Assembly (NCBI GenBank): GCA_963721385.1
Contig: CAVRJB010000006.1
Coordinates: 83,322-147,321, forward strand
Reading direction: 5' to 3'
Length of the DNA: 64,000 bases
DNA from: DAOMFB01 sp963721385
GTDB lineage: Bacteria > Acidobacteriota > Thermoanaerobaculia > UBA5066
Positions 25,753 through 34,779 of the stretch are shown here, in pieces (position 1 is the first letter of the stretch; each line of letters starts with the position of its first letter). The position numbers and the translations under genes are program-made. The notes under the pieces were generated by a model. That model was not told where the DNA came from. It saw only the letters and a program-made list of their open reading frames with translations, and made no database searches.

Positions 25753-26585
25753 CCGAATCTCCCCGTGATGTAGTCCTCGGTCGTCTTCTGGCTCGGCTTC
25801 GTGAAGATCGTCTCGGTCTTGTCGAACTCGATGAGCTTGCCGAGCATGAAGAAGCCGGTCTCGTCGGAGACGCGCGCGGCCTGCTGCATGTTGTGCGTCA
25901 CGATGACGATCGTGTAGCGCGACTTCAGGTCGAAGATCAGCTCCTCGACCTTGGCGGTCGCAATCGGGTCGAGGGCCGAGCAGGGCTCGTCCATCAGGAG
26001 GATCTCGGGCTCGACGGCAATGGCGCGCGCGATGCAGAGGCGCTGCATCTGACCGCCCGAGAGGCCGAGGGCCGAGTCGTCGAGCCGGTCCTTGACCTCG
26101 TCCCAGAGGGCCGCGGCCCTGAGCGAGCGCTCGCTCGCCTCGGCCAGGACGGCCCGGTTGTTGACTCCCTGGATCCGGAGACCGTAGACGACGTTCTCGA
26201 AGATCGACTTCGGGAACGGGTTCGACTTCTGGAAGACCATGCCGAAGCGCTTCCGGATCGCGGTGACGTCGACGGCCGCGGTCATTGATGTCAGTTCCGC
26301 GGATCCGGATCGACCCGTCGATCTTCACGTTGTCGATCAGGTCGTTCATCCGGTTCAGGCACCGGAGAAGCGTCGACTTCCCGCAGCCCGAAGGCCCGAT
26401 GAGGGCGGTCACCGAGTTGGACTTGCACGACATCGTGATGTCGAAGAGCGCCTGCTTCTCCGCGTAGAAGAGATTGAGGTTCTTCACCTCGATGATCGGC
26501 GCGGCTCCGCCCGGTGCGGCGTCCGCAGGGGCTCCGGTCCCGAAGCGGAAGCGACGGCGGCGGTCGCGATGTTCGGCTGCTGCAT
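25749..26585 (-). CDS. pstB: Phosphate ABC transporter ATP-binding protein, frame breaks near 26278 and in the N-terminal tail
   Basis: ATPase of the high-affinity phosphate importer, about 277 aa. From VKNLNLFYAEKQALFDITM come Walker A GPSGCGKSTLLRCLNRMNDL, then after one extra base near 26278 DVTAIRKRFGMVFQKSNPFPKS (Q-loop), signature LGLSGGQMQRLCIARAIA, Walker B ILLMDEPCSALDPIA and switch IVTHNMQQAARVSD. The N-terminal 30-odd residues before VKNLN are an Ala/Pro-rich tail; from ATG 26585 (MQQPNIATAAVA) two more bases would have to be extra to reach the main frame, so the exact start is uncertain. A GTG at 26487 is the minimal start. Confidence 0.92.
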
Positions 26586-26601
26586 GGAGACCTCGAAGCC
26601 C

Positions 26602-28290
26602 TCAGAACGTCGCGCTGAAGAGCCGGCGGCGGAGATGGTTTCGAATGAGGATCGCCGTCAGGTTCAGGGCGACGACGATCAGGAGCAGGAGGATCGTCGT
26701 CGAGTAGACCATCGGGATAGCCGCCTCGACGTTGGGGCTCTGGAATCCCACGTCGTAGAGGTGGAAACCGAGATGCATGATCTTCCGGTCGAGGTGGAGG
26801 TACGGGAAGATGCCGTCGAGCGGCAGCGTGGGCGCGAGCTTCACGACGCCGACGATCATGAGCGGCGCCACCTCGCCGGTGCCGCGGGCCATGGCGAGAA
26901 TGAGGCCGGTCAGGATTCCCGGAGCGGCTGCGCGGCAGGACGACGCGCCGCATCGTTTGCCACCTCGTGGCACCGAGCGCCAGCGAGGCATGCCGCATAC
27001 CGGCGGGAACCGCGGCCAGCGCCTCCTCGGTCGCCACGACGACGACGGGTACCGTCAGGAGCGCCAGCGTCAGGGCGCACCAGAGGATGCCACCCGTTCC
27101 GAACGTCGGCGTCGGGAGGGCCTCGGAGAAGAAGAACTGGTCGAGGCGCGACCCCGATTCCGTAGACGAAGAACCCCAGCCCGAAGATGCCGAAGACGAT
27201 CGACGGAACGCCCGCGAGGTTGTTGACGGCGATCCGGACGAGCCGGACGGCCCGCCCCTGGATCGCGTATTCGCGGAGGTAGAGAGCCGCCACGACGCCG
27301 AACGGTACGGAGACGAGACTCATCATGACGACCATGAGCACCGTCCCGAAGATGGCGGGGAAGATCCCTCCTTCGGTGTTCGACTCCCGGGGCTCGTCGG
27401 AGACGAACTCCCAGATCCTGGAGGAGTAAACCGAGGCCTTGCCGAGCCACGAGAGATCGTTCGGCCGGACGATTCGGACGATGTCGCGGACGAGGACGGT
27501 CTTCTGCCTCCCGTCGGCGTCGGCAAGGACCGCCGACGTCCCGGAAACCTCGCGGCGGGTGGTCTCCAGGCGCTCACGCTCCGACTCGTACCGCTTCTTG
27601 AGCTCGGCGATCCGTCCCTCCGTGGCGACGCGGACGGCGCGGAGGTCGGGGGAGCGCGCGAGTTCGGCCTTCCTGAGGCGAAGGCGCTCCGCCTCGAGCA
27701 GGGCGTTGATGGCGCCGACGTCCTTCCGCTCCCGCTCGTTCAGCTCGGCGAAGCGGGGATGGAGCTCCTTCTGGAGGGTCGAAAGCGTCGCGAGGCCCTT
27801 TTCGTCCCCGCGTGCCACCACCTCGTCGCCTTTCCGGATCTCCTTCAGGAAGCCGTGGAAGTTCCCGTACTCCTGCCGCTCGAGAAGCAGGGCGTCCTTC
27901 GGCGTGTCGCGCTTCGCGATCTCAGCGAGGGGGATCCACCGGAAGTCGAGGCCGTTCAGGTCCCGGTTGCCGATCTTGACGCGGATACGGCTCTCGGCCG
28001 GCTTCCCGGCCTCCGCCGGCATCTTCTCCGTCGAGAGGATCTCTCCGAGCACCTTCTTGCCGTCCGACGTCTCGATCCGGACGAGGGGCCGCGGCCAGAA
28101 GAAGCCGAGCCCCTTGCACGGCGACGAGGCCGAGGAGGCCGAAGATCATGAGGAGCGAGACGGCGAGGCCGGCGCCCGTCAGCCAGATCATCGGCTCGCC
28201 CCTGCGGAAGAGGAACTCGGAAAGGCGGGCGGCCGCCGCGCGGGCATCCGTCGCCGGGGCGGGCACGGGAATCGGGGCGGTCGCGGCCAT
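26602..28290 (-). CDS. pstA: Phosphate ABC transporter permease with large inserted coiled-coil domain, three frame breaks
   Basis: Second permease of the Pst importer, about 561 aa after removing one base near 28113, 27153 and 26932; ordinary PstA is near 290-300. First helix WLTGAGLAVSLLMIFGLLGLVA (about 37-58), then a periplasmic insert of about 230 residues with LVRIETSDGKKVLGEILSTE and a charged coiled coil (LNERERKDVGAINALLEAER, RIAELKKRYESERERLETTR), then the normal permease core: FGTVLMVVMMSLVSVPFGVV, VNNLAGVPSIVFGIFGLGFF, the EAA-type loop LALGATRWQTMRRVVLP with AAAPGILTGLILAMARGTGE, and GFQSPN with the final helices. It overlaps the pstC stop by 1 bp. Confidence 0.9.
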
Positions 28291-30507
28291 CAGATCACCG
28301 TGTACTTCTTGCGAAGGCGCTGGCGCATCACCTCGGCCAGCGTGTTGACGAGAAAGGTCAGGAGGAAGAGGAGGAGGGCCGAGAGGAAGAGGACCCGGAA
28401 GAGAGTGCCTCCCTCCGGCGCCTCGGAGATCTCGACGGCGATGTTGGCCGAGAGGGTCCGCATGCCGTTGAAGAGCGACCACTCCAGGATCGGGCGTGTT
28501 GCCCGTCGCCATCAGGACGATCATCGTTTCTCCGACCGCGCGCCCGAAGCCGACCATCAGGGCCGAGAAGATTCCGGCCGAGGCGGTCGGGAGGATGACG
28601 CGCGTGGCCGTCTGCCACGGCGAAGCCCCGAGGGCCAGCGAGGCCGCCTTCAGGTGCTGCGGGACGCTGGAGAGGGCGTCCTCCGAGATCGTGAAGATGA
28701 TCGGGATGACAGCGAACCCCATCGCGAAGGCGATGACGAGGGAGTTCCGGGCGTCGTACCGGAGGTGGAGGGCCGAGTAGAGCCAGGCGTGGAAGTCGCC
28801 AGCGAAGAGCAGCCTCTCGAGCACAGGGTCCGACCGCGGCGCAAAGCGCGACTCCCGCCGCGGTCAGGAGGATGATGGCTCCGATCTCGTGGAGCCCGGT
28901 GATCCTCTGCCGCAGCTCGTAAGGGAGCCCCTCGCGGGCGAAGACCCCGGCGAGGACGACGAGCGGCACGACCGGGAAGAGGAGCAGCGACGTGAACGTG
29001 GCGTTCTGGATCAGCGGGAGCGAGCCAGAGCCCGGCGAGGAAGCCGATCACGACGGACGGGAGCGCCGCCATCATCTCGACGACCGGCTTCACGAAGCGC
29101 CTTCACCTCGTGGCGGTCGCGAAGACGCGACGTGTAGAGAGCCGCCGCGAGGGCGATCGGGACGGCGAAGAGGAGGGCGTAGAGCGTGCCCTTCAGCGTG
29201 CCGAAGATCAGCGGGACGAGCGACAGCTTCGACTCGAAGTCGTCCGTGGCGCCGGTCGACTGCCAGACGTACTCGGGCCGGTCGTAGCCCTCGTAGAGCT
29301 GCTTTGCCGAAGAGGCTGCGCCAGGAGATTTCCGGGTGCGGCGCGTCGAGGCGGAACTCCTTGAGCCCCGCCGTTCCGAGCGCGAGGAAGCCGTCCCCCT
29401 TCGGGGCCATGGCCAGCGAGACGATCTTGCCTCCGGACGCGACGTCGACGAGCGGACGCTCGTTCGTGGCGAAGGTCGCGTGGACGCGGCCCATCTCGTC
29501 GCCCGTCAGGAACGTCTTGCCGCGGGGCGACGCCGCGACGGCGGTGACGCGGGCCGCGTGGCTAGGGAACGTCTTCGTGACGCCGAGCGTCTTCCCTTCA
29601 CCGCTCCCCTCGCTCCGCTGCCGGCCGAGGCCCGGCAACGCGCCCCTTCGCGTCTCCCGCGATCAGCGTCTGCCCGCCGATCAGGGAACCGAGAACGGTC
29701 ACCGGCGCAGGGGCGCCGGGATGGACCACGGACCGCTCCGAGGGCCTTCGGCTCTTTCGGGTCGGCGACGTCGAACGAGAGCACCTTCCCCGAGACGGTG
29801 CCGGCCTCGAGGAGCCTCCCGTTGTCGTGGAACGAGAGAGCCGAGACCGCCTCCCCTCCGAGCAGGGGCGAGAGGTCGGAGGAGGAGGGGGAGGCGCCGG
29901 GCTCGTCTCCGCCCGCCGACGCCAGAAAAAGGACGTCCGGCGCCGGGGAGGAGGCCACGGCCGCCTCGCCTGATTCGGGGTGCGAGAGCGCGAGGATCCG
30001 CACCGGCCGGCCCTGCGGGTCGGGAGCGAGGGTCGCCGTGACGCTCGCGAAGAACTCCGATGTCCGCTTCCCCTCCGGGAAAGTCGTCTGCCATCGCGGG
30101 GCCAGGAGGAGGATCCCGCCGTCCTCGAGCCCGAGGGCCAGCGCGCCCCGGATCGTCCGCGCCACCGCCGTGACGGCCTTCCCTCCCGCCTCGGGAAGGG
30201 AGATCTCCTTCACGACGGACGCCGTCGCGAGGTCGACGACCTTGAGGCCTCCCGTCGCGGTCGCGACGGCCACGTAGTCGCGGTACTCGTTCGTGATCCC
30301 GTCCAGGGTCGGGCCGCTTCCTTCGATCAGCGCCGTCGAGGCCTCGAGGAGCGCCTCGGGGTTCCGGAAGAGCGGAAACGTCTGCGAGAGGATGAGAGCG
30401 AAGATCAGGACGAGGCTCGCGATCATGAGCCAGCCGCCGCCCGTGATGAAGACGGTCGACGCCTTGTCCGCGAGCTTCGTGAGGAAGCGCTGGGTCTTTT
30501 CGCTCAT
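28290..30507 (-). CDS. pstC: Phosphate ABC transporter permease with large N-terminal propeller-like domain, seven frame breaks
   Basis: First Pst permease, about 736 aa (ordinary PstC about 300-320). Helix 1 VFITGGGWLMIASLVLIFALIL; a periplasmic part of roughly 380 residues with repeated beta-propeller-like phrases (AVATATGGLKVVDLATASVV, RGALALGLEDGGILLLAP, VSALSFHDNGRLLEAGTVSG, VTAVAASPRGKTFLTGDEMG); then LSLVPLIFGTLKGTLYALLF, FVKPVVEMMAALPSVVIGFLAG, ITGLHEIGAIILLTAAGVAL, the EAA loop SLALGASPWQTATRVILP and FLVNTLAEVMRQRLRKKYTVI. Extra bases lie near 29738, 29640, 29302, 29099, 29020, 28830 and 28491; removing exactly these seven gives one uninterrupted frame. ATG 30507 follows pstS by 50 bp. 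Confidence 0.9.
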
Positions 30508-30556
30508 CGGGAAGGGGCGGCGCGACCGTGGAGCGGCGCGCCGCCCGGATCCTGCG

Positions 30557-31531
30557 TCAGTTCAGTTTGGCGAGTCTCTTCGCCGATGACCTTCGCCGTG
30601 AGGGGGAAGAAGCCGTCCTTGACGACGATCTCCTGACCTTCCTTCGAGAGAACGAAGAGGAGGAACTGCTTCACGAGCGGGTCGAGCGACTTGCCGGGGG
30701 CCTTGTTGACGTAGACGTTCAGGTAGCGGGCGAGGGGGTACTTTCCGGTCGAGGACGTTCTCGTACGACTCGCCGACGAACGGCCCGTCGTCCTTCGCCG
30801 AGATCGGAACGGTCTTGACCCCCGAGGTCGTGTACCCGACGCCCGAGTAGCCGATCGCGTACTTGTCCTCGGCGACGCCCTGGACGACGGACGAGGAGCC
30901 GGGCTGCTCCTTGACGCTGTTCTTGTAGTCGCCGTTCTCGAGCGCGTGCTCCTTGAAGTAGCCGTACGTGCCCGAAGCGCTGTTGCGCCCGAAGATCGAG
31001 ATCGGCTTGTTCGCCCAGTCGCCCGTCAGGCCCAGGTCTCCCCAGGTCTTGATGTCCTTGCCGCCGCGCTTCCGGGTCGACGAGAAGATGCCGTCGAGCT
31101 GCTTGAAGGTCAGCTTGCTCGATCGGGTTGTCCTTGTTGACGTAGACCGCGAGGCCGTCGAGGGCGACCCGGATCCGCGTCGGTTTGTAACCGTACTTCG
31201 CCTCGAACCGGTCGATCTCGGCCCCCTTCATCTCGCGCGACATCGGGCCGAGCTGGGAGGTCCCCTCGATGAGCGCTGGAGGCGCTGTCGTGGAGCCCTT
31301 CCCCTCGATCTGGATGTTGACGTTCGGGTAGCTCTTCTTGTAGCCCTCGGCCCAGTACGTCATCAGGTTGTTGAGCGTGTCGGAGCCGATCGAATTGAGA
31401 TTCCCGGAAACGCCCGAGACGCGCTTGTAGGTCGGGAGCGAAGGATCGACCTTGACCGTCTGCGCCACGAGAGTTCCCGTGACGAGGAGCGCGAGCGCCG
31501 CGGCCGCCGCCTTCTTCCGCTTGCTGTTCAT
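30557..31531 (-). CDS. pstS: Phosphate-binding periplasmic protein, three frame breaks
   Basis: Periplasmic receptor of the Pst importer, 323 aa after removing one base near 31119, 30748 and 30576. Signal peptide MNSKRKKAAAAALALLVTGTLVA; ligand blocks NSIGSDTLNNLMTYWAEGYK, IEGKGSTTAPPALIEGTSQLG, SREMKGAEIDRFEAKYG and IFGRNSASGTYGYFKEHAL, all typical of PstS (phosphate held by Ser/Thr/Asp and the GRNSASGT loop). The C-terminus restored by the last correction is GEELAKLN, as in the family. GCAAGGAGGAAAC precedes the ATG. It is the first gene of the operon, with a Pho-box-like triple repeat 66 bp upstream. Confidence 0.95.
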
Positions 31532-31596
31532 GTTTCCTCCTTGCGTCCGTGATTTCGTCTTACGGCGCGGAGTCTCCGGCGGAGCAGCGGTGTTCA

Positions 31597-31625
31597 TGTG
31601 AGGGCGATGTAAAGTCCGCGTGAAG
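31597..31625 (-). promoter_or_regulatory. Candidate Pho box (three direct repeats, 11-bp spacing) before pstS
   Basis: On the minus strand CTTCACG (31625-31619), CTTTACA (31614-31608) and CCTCACA (31603-31597) start at exact 11-bp steps, matching the PhoB repeat geometry (7-bp unit, 4-bp spacer). The last unit is 66 bp before the pstS ATG, a suitable place for activator binding next to the promoter. The units differ somewhat from the E. coli CTGTCAT consensus. Confidence 0.6.
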
Positions 31626-31636
31626 ATCGTATCTCT

Positions 31637-32650
31637 TCAGGGGCGAACGAGATAGAACCCGAACAGGCCATTGAGCGCGGACAATATCTTCCAGGAAACG
31701 GCCGCCACGATCGCGGCGGCAGGGATCGTCAGCACCCACGCCGTGATGATGTTCCGGGCAACTCCCCAGCGCACGGCGGAAAAACGGCGGACAGAACCGA
31801 CGCCCATGATGGCTCCGGTGATCGTGTGAGTGGTCGAAACGGGAATTCCCGCCCACGACGCGCCGAAGAGAGTGCAGGCGCCGGCGAACTCGGCGCACGA
31901 GCCGCCGACCGGCTTCAGTGCCGTGATCCGCATCCCCATCGTCCGGACGATCCGCCATCCCCCCGCGAGCGTCCCGAGGCCGATCGCGGCGTGGCAGAGA
32001 AGGATGATCCAGAAGGGGATCTCGACGCTCTTCAGATAGCCGGCGGAGAAGAGGAGGACGGCGATGATCCCCATCGTCTTCTGGGCGTCGTTCAGGCCGT
32101 GGCCGAACGAGAACGAGGCGGCGGAGACGAGCTGGACCTTCCGAAAGAGGCGGTCCACGGGCTCGGGGCGCATCTTTCGGAAGATCCAGAGGACGGAGAG
32201 GAAAAAGAGGAAGCCGAGGGTCATGCCGAGGAGCGGCGAGAGAACGATGAAGACGAGCGTCTTGACGAGCCCGTGCGGGACGAGGACTCCGACGCCGGCC
32301 TTCATCACCGCCGCGCCGGCGAAGCCTCCGATCAGGGCGTGCGAGGAGGAGGAGGGGAGGCCCCACCACCAGGTCAGGAGGTTCCAGACGATGGCACCGG
32401 TCAGGCCGGCGAGGATCAGGACCGGGTCGACGACGGCCGGGTTGACGATGTCCTTCCCGATCGTCTTGGCGACTCGGGTCTCGAAGGCGAACGCGGCCAC
32501 GAAGTTGAAGAACGCCGCCCAGATGACGGCGATCCTCGGGGTGAGGACGCGCGTCCCGACGACCGTCGCGATCGAGTTGGCCGCGTCGTGAAAGCCGTTG
32601 ACGAAGTCGAAGACAAGGGCGGCCACGACGACGAAGAGGACGAAGGCCAT
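31637..32650 (-). CDS. pit: Low-affinity inorganic phosphate transporter, PiT family
   Basis: 337-residue membrane protein of the PiT family, which takes up metal-phosphate with protons or sodium. Both internal PiT repeats are visible: DFVNGFHDAANSIATVVGTR at the N-terminus and SFGHGLNDAQKTMGIIAVLL in the middle, with the GxSSSHALIGG (GLPSSSSHALIGGFAG) and GIPVSTTHTITGAIMG signatures. ATG 32650 lies 5 bp after the DUF47 gene stop, so the two are one operon. Its stop lies about 100 bp from the pstS start in the same direction. It gives this organism a low-affinity route alongside the Pst system. Confidence 0.95.
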   Translation of the reverse strand: MAFVLFVVVAALVFDFVNGFHDAANSIATVVGTRVLTPRIAVIWAAFFNFVAAFAFETRVAKTIGKDIVNPAVVDPVLILAGLTGAIVWNLLTWWWGLPSSSSHALIGGFAGAAVMKAGVGVLVPHGLVKTLVFIVLSPLLGMTLGFLFFLSVLWIFRKMRPEPVDRLFRKVQLVSAASFSFGHGLNDAQKTMGIIAVLLFSAGYLKSVEIPFWIILLCHAAIGLGTLAGGWRIVRTMGMRITALKPVGGSCAEFAGACTLFGASWAGIPVSTTHTITGAIMGVGSVRRFSAVRWGVARNIITAWVLTIPAAAIVAAVSWKILSALNGLFGFYLVRP

Positions 32651-32655
32651 GGCAC

Positions 32656-33276
32656 TCAGGTCGACTTGAGGACGATCTGCTCGAGGACGTTCGCCACGTC
32701 CTCGCAGGCGTCGGTCGCCGTTTCCAGCACCTCGTAGATCTCCTTCCACTTGAGGAGCGTGAAGGGGTCCTTTTCCTTCTCGAAAAGGCGGCCGATGGCC
32801 CTCCGGTTCACGGCGTCGGCCTCGTTCTCCAGCCGGTTGATCTCGATGCAGGCGTCCAGGATGGCCCTCGAGTTCTTCAGATCGCTGAGGAGGCCGAGGG
32901 CGCGCTGGATGGCCTGGGCGGACTGGACGATCAGGTGCGTCTGGGCCCTGAGCTCCGGCGTCGGAGACTGGATCTTGAACAGGACGAGGCGCGCCGCGGC
33001 CGCGTCGATCAAATCGAGGACGTCGTCGAGCTGCTTCGTCAGGTCGTGGATGTCTTCCCGATCGATCGGAGTGATCCACGTCCGAGAGAGAAGGGCGAAA
33101 GTCTGGTGGGTGACCTGGTCTCCCTCGTGCTCGAGGTGCTTGATCTTGCCGACTTTCACCTCGACATCGGTGAAGTCCGTTGCGAGGCCGTCGAGGACGA
33201 CGGCCGCCTCGAGGATGATCTCGGCGGTGCGGGTGAATTGCTGGAGGAAGTTCTCTTCTTTCGGGAGGAGCCTCAT
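32656..33276 (-). CDS. PhoU-like DUF47 family protein, Pit accessory
   Basis: 206-residue helical protein of the DUF47/TIGR00153 family, distantly related to PhoU, usually encoded next to pit and thought to control it. Features: LLPKEENFLQQFTRTAEII, VEVKVGKIKHLEHEGDQVTH (metal-binding-like EHEGD block), RTWITPIDREDIHDLTKQLDDVLDLIDAAA, NRLENEADAVNRRAIGRLF and ETATDACEDVANVLEQIV. I chose ATG 33276; a GTG at 33306 is also possible. Upstream, the divergent porin gene and a Pho-box-like repeat share the 150-bp intergenic region. Confidence 0.92.
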   Translation of the reverse strand: MRLLPKEENFLQQFTRTAEIILEAAVVLDGLATDFTDVEVKVGKIKHLEHEGDQVTHQTFALLSRTWITPIDREDIHDLTKQLDDVLDLIDAAAARLVLFKIQSPTPELRAQTHLIVQSAQAIQRALGLLSDLKNSRAILDACIEINRLENEADAVNRRAIGRLFEKEKDPFTLLKWKEIYEVLETATDACEDVANVLEQIVLKST

Positions 33277-33300
33277 GGCGGGGGGAGGATATCCCAGCTC

Positions 33301-33318
33301 CTTCACACGGTCTTCATG
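33301..33318 (+). promoter_or_regulatory. Candidate Pho box (two direct repeats, 11-bp spacing)
   Basis: CTTCACA (33301-33307) and CTTCATG (33312-33318) are 11 bp apart in the space between DUF47-pit (minus) and the porin (plus). A further CTTACAC at 33345 is in phase (three more 11-bp steps). The site is 25 bp from the DUF47 start and about 110 bp before the porin ATG, so it could act on either or both genes. Confidence 0.5.
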
Positions 33319-33429
33319 CGGCGTTGCCGGTTCCGGGACGACTTCTTACACGGTCTAAACACCCGGTCCCCCGCGGTTTTACGTCCGGAGGCGAGAGTCC
33401 GGCCCGACATTTCAAGAAGGAGGAATCGG

Positions 33430-34746
33430 ATGAAAGGGACTCTCAAGCGCTGGGCCTTCGGGGTCGTGGCGGCCGTGCTCGTCCTCACGGTCGGCGCCGC
33501 CTCCGCGCAGGGGCTCTGGTACAAGGAAGTCGAGAAGGATGGGCGGATCTACGTCTTCAACTCGGCGAAGAGGTACGACTCCTGGTCGAAGTCGGGTGAC
33601 ATGGGAATGGCGATTACGATCCTCGGCCACGGCCCGAACGGCGAGACGGTCATCGCCGAGAACGAGACGGCGATCGACCTCTACAACCTGAAGCACGACC
33701 GGCCCGGCTACAACCGGGCGGCGCCGCCGCCGCCTCCTCCTCCCCCGATGCCGACCCGCCTCCGGATCGGGAACAACGGCGAGCTCTGGTTCGGCGGCCT
33801 GTTTCAGGGCTGGTACGTCGGCGACACGTCGCCCGTGGGATCCGGTACGGACTGGCTCGGCAACAACACGGGCCAGAACACCTTCCGTCTCCGGCGTGCG
33901 GAGATGAAGATGGCCGGGAAGTGGAAGGACTTCGGCTTCGAGGTGATGATCGACCCCTCCAAGGCGATCAACACGGCGGCCGGAGCGGACGGGAAGATTC
34001 TCCAGGACCTCGCGGTCATCTACACCGGGTGGCACGACCAGGAGTTCGCCCTCGGGCAGAAGAAGATCGACATCACCGAGGAGGGGATGCGCTCCTCGTC
34101 CGAGCTCTGGTTCGGCGAGCGAGCCCAGGTCACGCGGACCTTCTCCGACGTCCGCCAGGCCGGATTCTTCTACAAGGGCGAGTTCGGCGAGCACGTCACG
34201 CTCTGGTCGGCCCTGACGACGGGCACCGTCACGAATACGATCAGCGACACCAACGACACGCTCTTCTACTCCGGCCGGCTCGACTTCAAGCCGATGAAGG
34301 GACTCGTCCTCGGCGCTTCGGGCGGCACTGGGGAAACCGAAGGCGGAACCGCGCACCGCAACCGGTCTCGGTATGGAGGCCACATCAAGTACGGCGGGTA
34401 CGACGTCCCGGGCTCGAAGCTCTGGCTGGAGTTCGAATACCTCGCCGCCAACGACACGCAGACGAACCTCACGAAGCTGGAGCGGTGGGGTTATTACGCC
34501 TCGGCGCTCTACATCTTCGGCGACCACTTCCAGGTCGGCGTCCGATACGACCGGCTCAACAACAACCGGCTCGTCCCGCGCAACAACAGCACGCAGTGGA
34601 CGGCCGGCTTTCACTGGCTGCCGCTCTGGAAGAACGTCAACATCAAGCTCGAGTGGTACAACATCGACGTCGAGGGCCGGACGGTCAACGGCGTCTCCCA
34701 CTGCTGCTACAACGAGATCCTGCTGGCGGCCCAGGCCGCCTTCTGA
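33430..34746 (+). CDS. Phosphate-selective porin-like outer-membrane protein (OprO/OprP type)
   Basis: 438-residue porin. AAGAAGGAGGAATCGG precedes ATG 33430; signal peptide GTLKRWAFGVVAAVLVLTVGAASAQ. A short soluble head (GLWYKEVEKDGRIYVFNSAK) and a run of eight prolines (APPPPPPPPMP) lead into the barrel: TRLRIGNNGELWFGGLFQGWY, NTFRLRRAEMKMAGKWKDFGF (the OprO/P RRAR-like strand), RLDFKPMKGLVLGASGG, KLWLEFEYLAANDTQ, and the last strand ILLAAQAAF ending in Phe. Placement between pit-DUF47 and Ppx/GppA, behind a Pho-box-like repeat, supports a phosphate or polyphosphate role. Substrate selectivity itself is inferred. Confidence 0.85.
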   Translation: MKGTLKRWAFGVVAAVLVLTVGAASAQGLWYKEVEKDGRIYVFNSAKRYDSWSKSGDMGMAITILGHGPNGETVIAENETAIDLYNLKHDRPGYNRAAPPPPPPPPMPTRLRIGNNGELWFGGLFQGWYVGDTSPVGSGTDWLGNNTGQNTFRLRRAEMKMAGKWKDFGFEVMIDPSKAINTAAGADGKILQDLAVIYTGWHDQEFALGQKKIDITEEGMRSSSELWFGERAQVTRTFSDVRQAGFFYKGEFGEHVTLWSALTTGTVTNTISDTNDTLFYSGRLDFKPMKGLVLGASGGTGETEGGTAHRNRSRYGGHIKYGGYDVPGSKLWLEFEYLAANDTQTNLTKLERWGYYASALYIFGDHFQVGVRYDRLNNNRLVPRNNSTQWTAGFHWLPLWKNVNIKLEWYNIDVEGRTVNGVSHCCYNEILLAAQAAF

Positions 34747-34779
34747 CGGTCCGCCCAAGGCTCTGATAAAAGGGGTGGC

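Noticed and set aside
25442..31119. Decay of the whole pst-phoB operon into pseudogenes, or programmed frameshifting
   Set aside because: All breaks are single extra bases, every catalytic and structural motif is kept, and there are far too many sites without a common slippery motif for programmed frameshifting.
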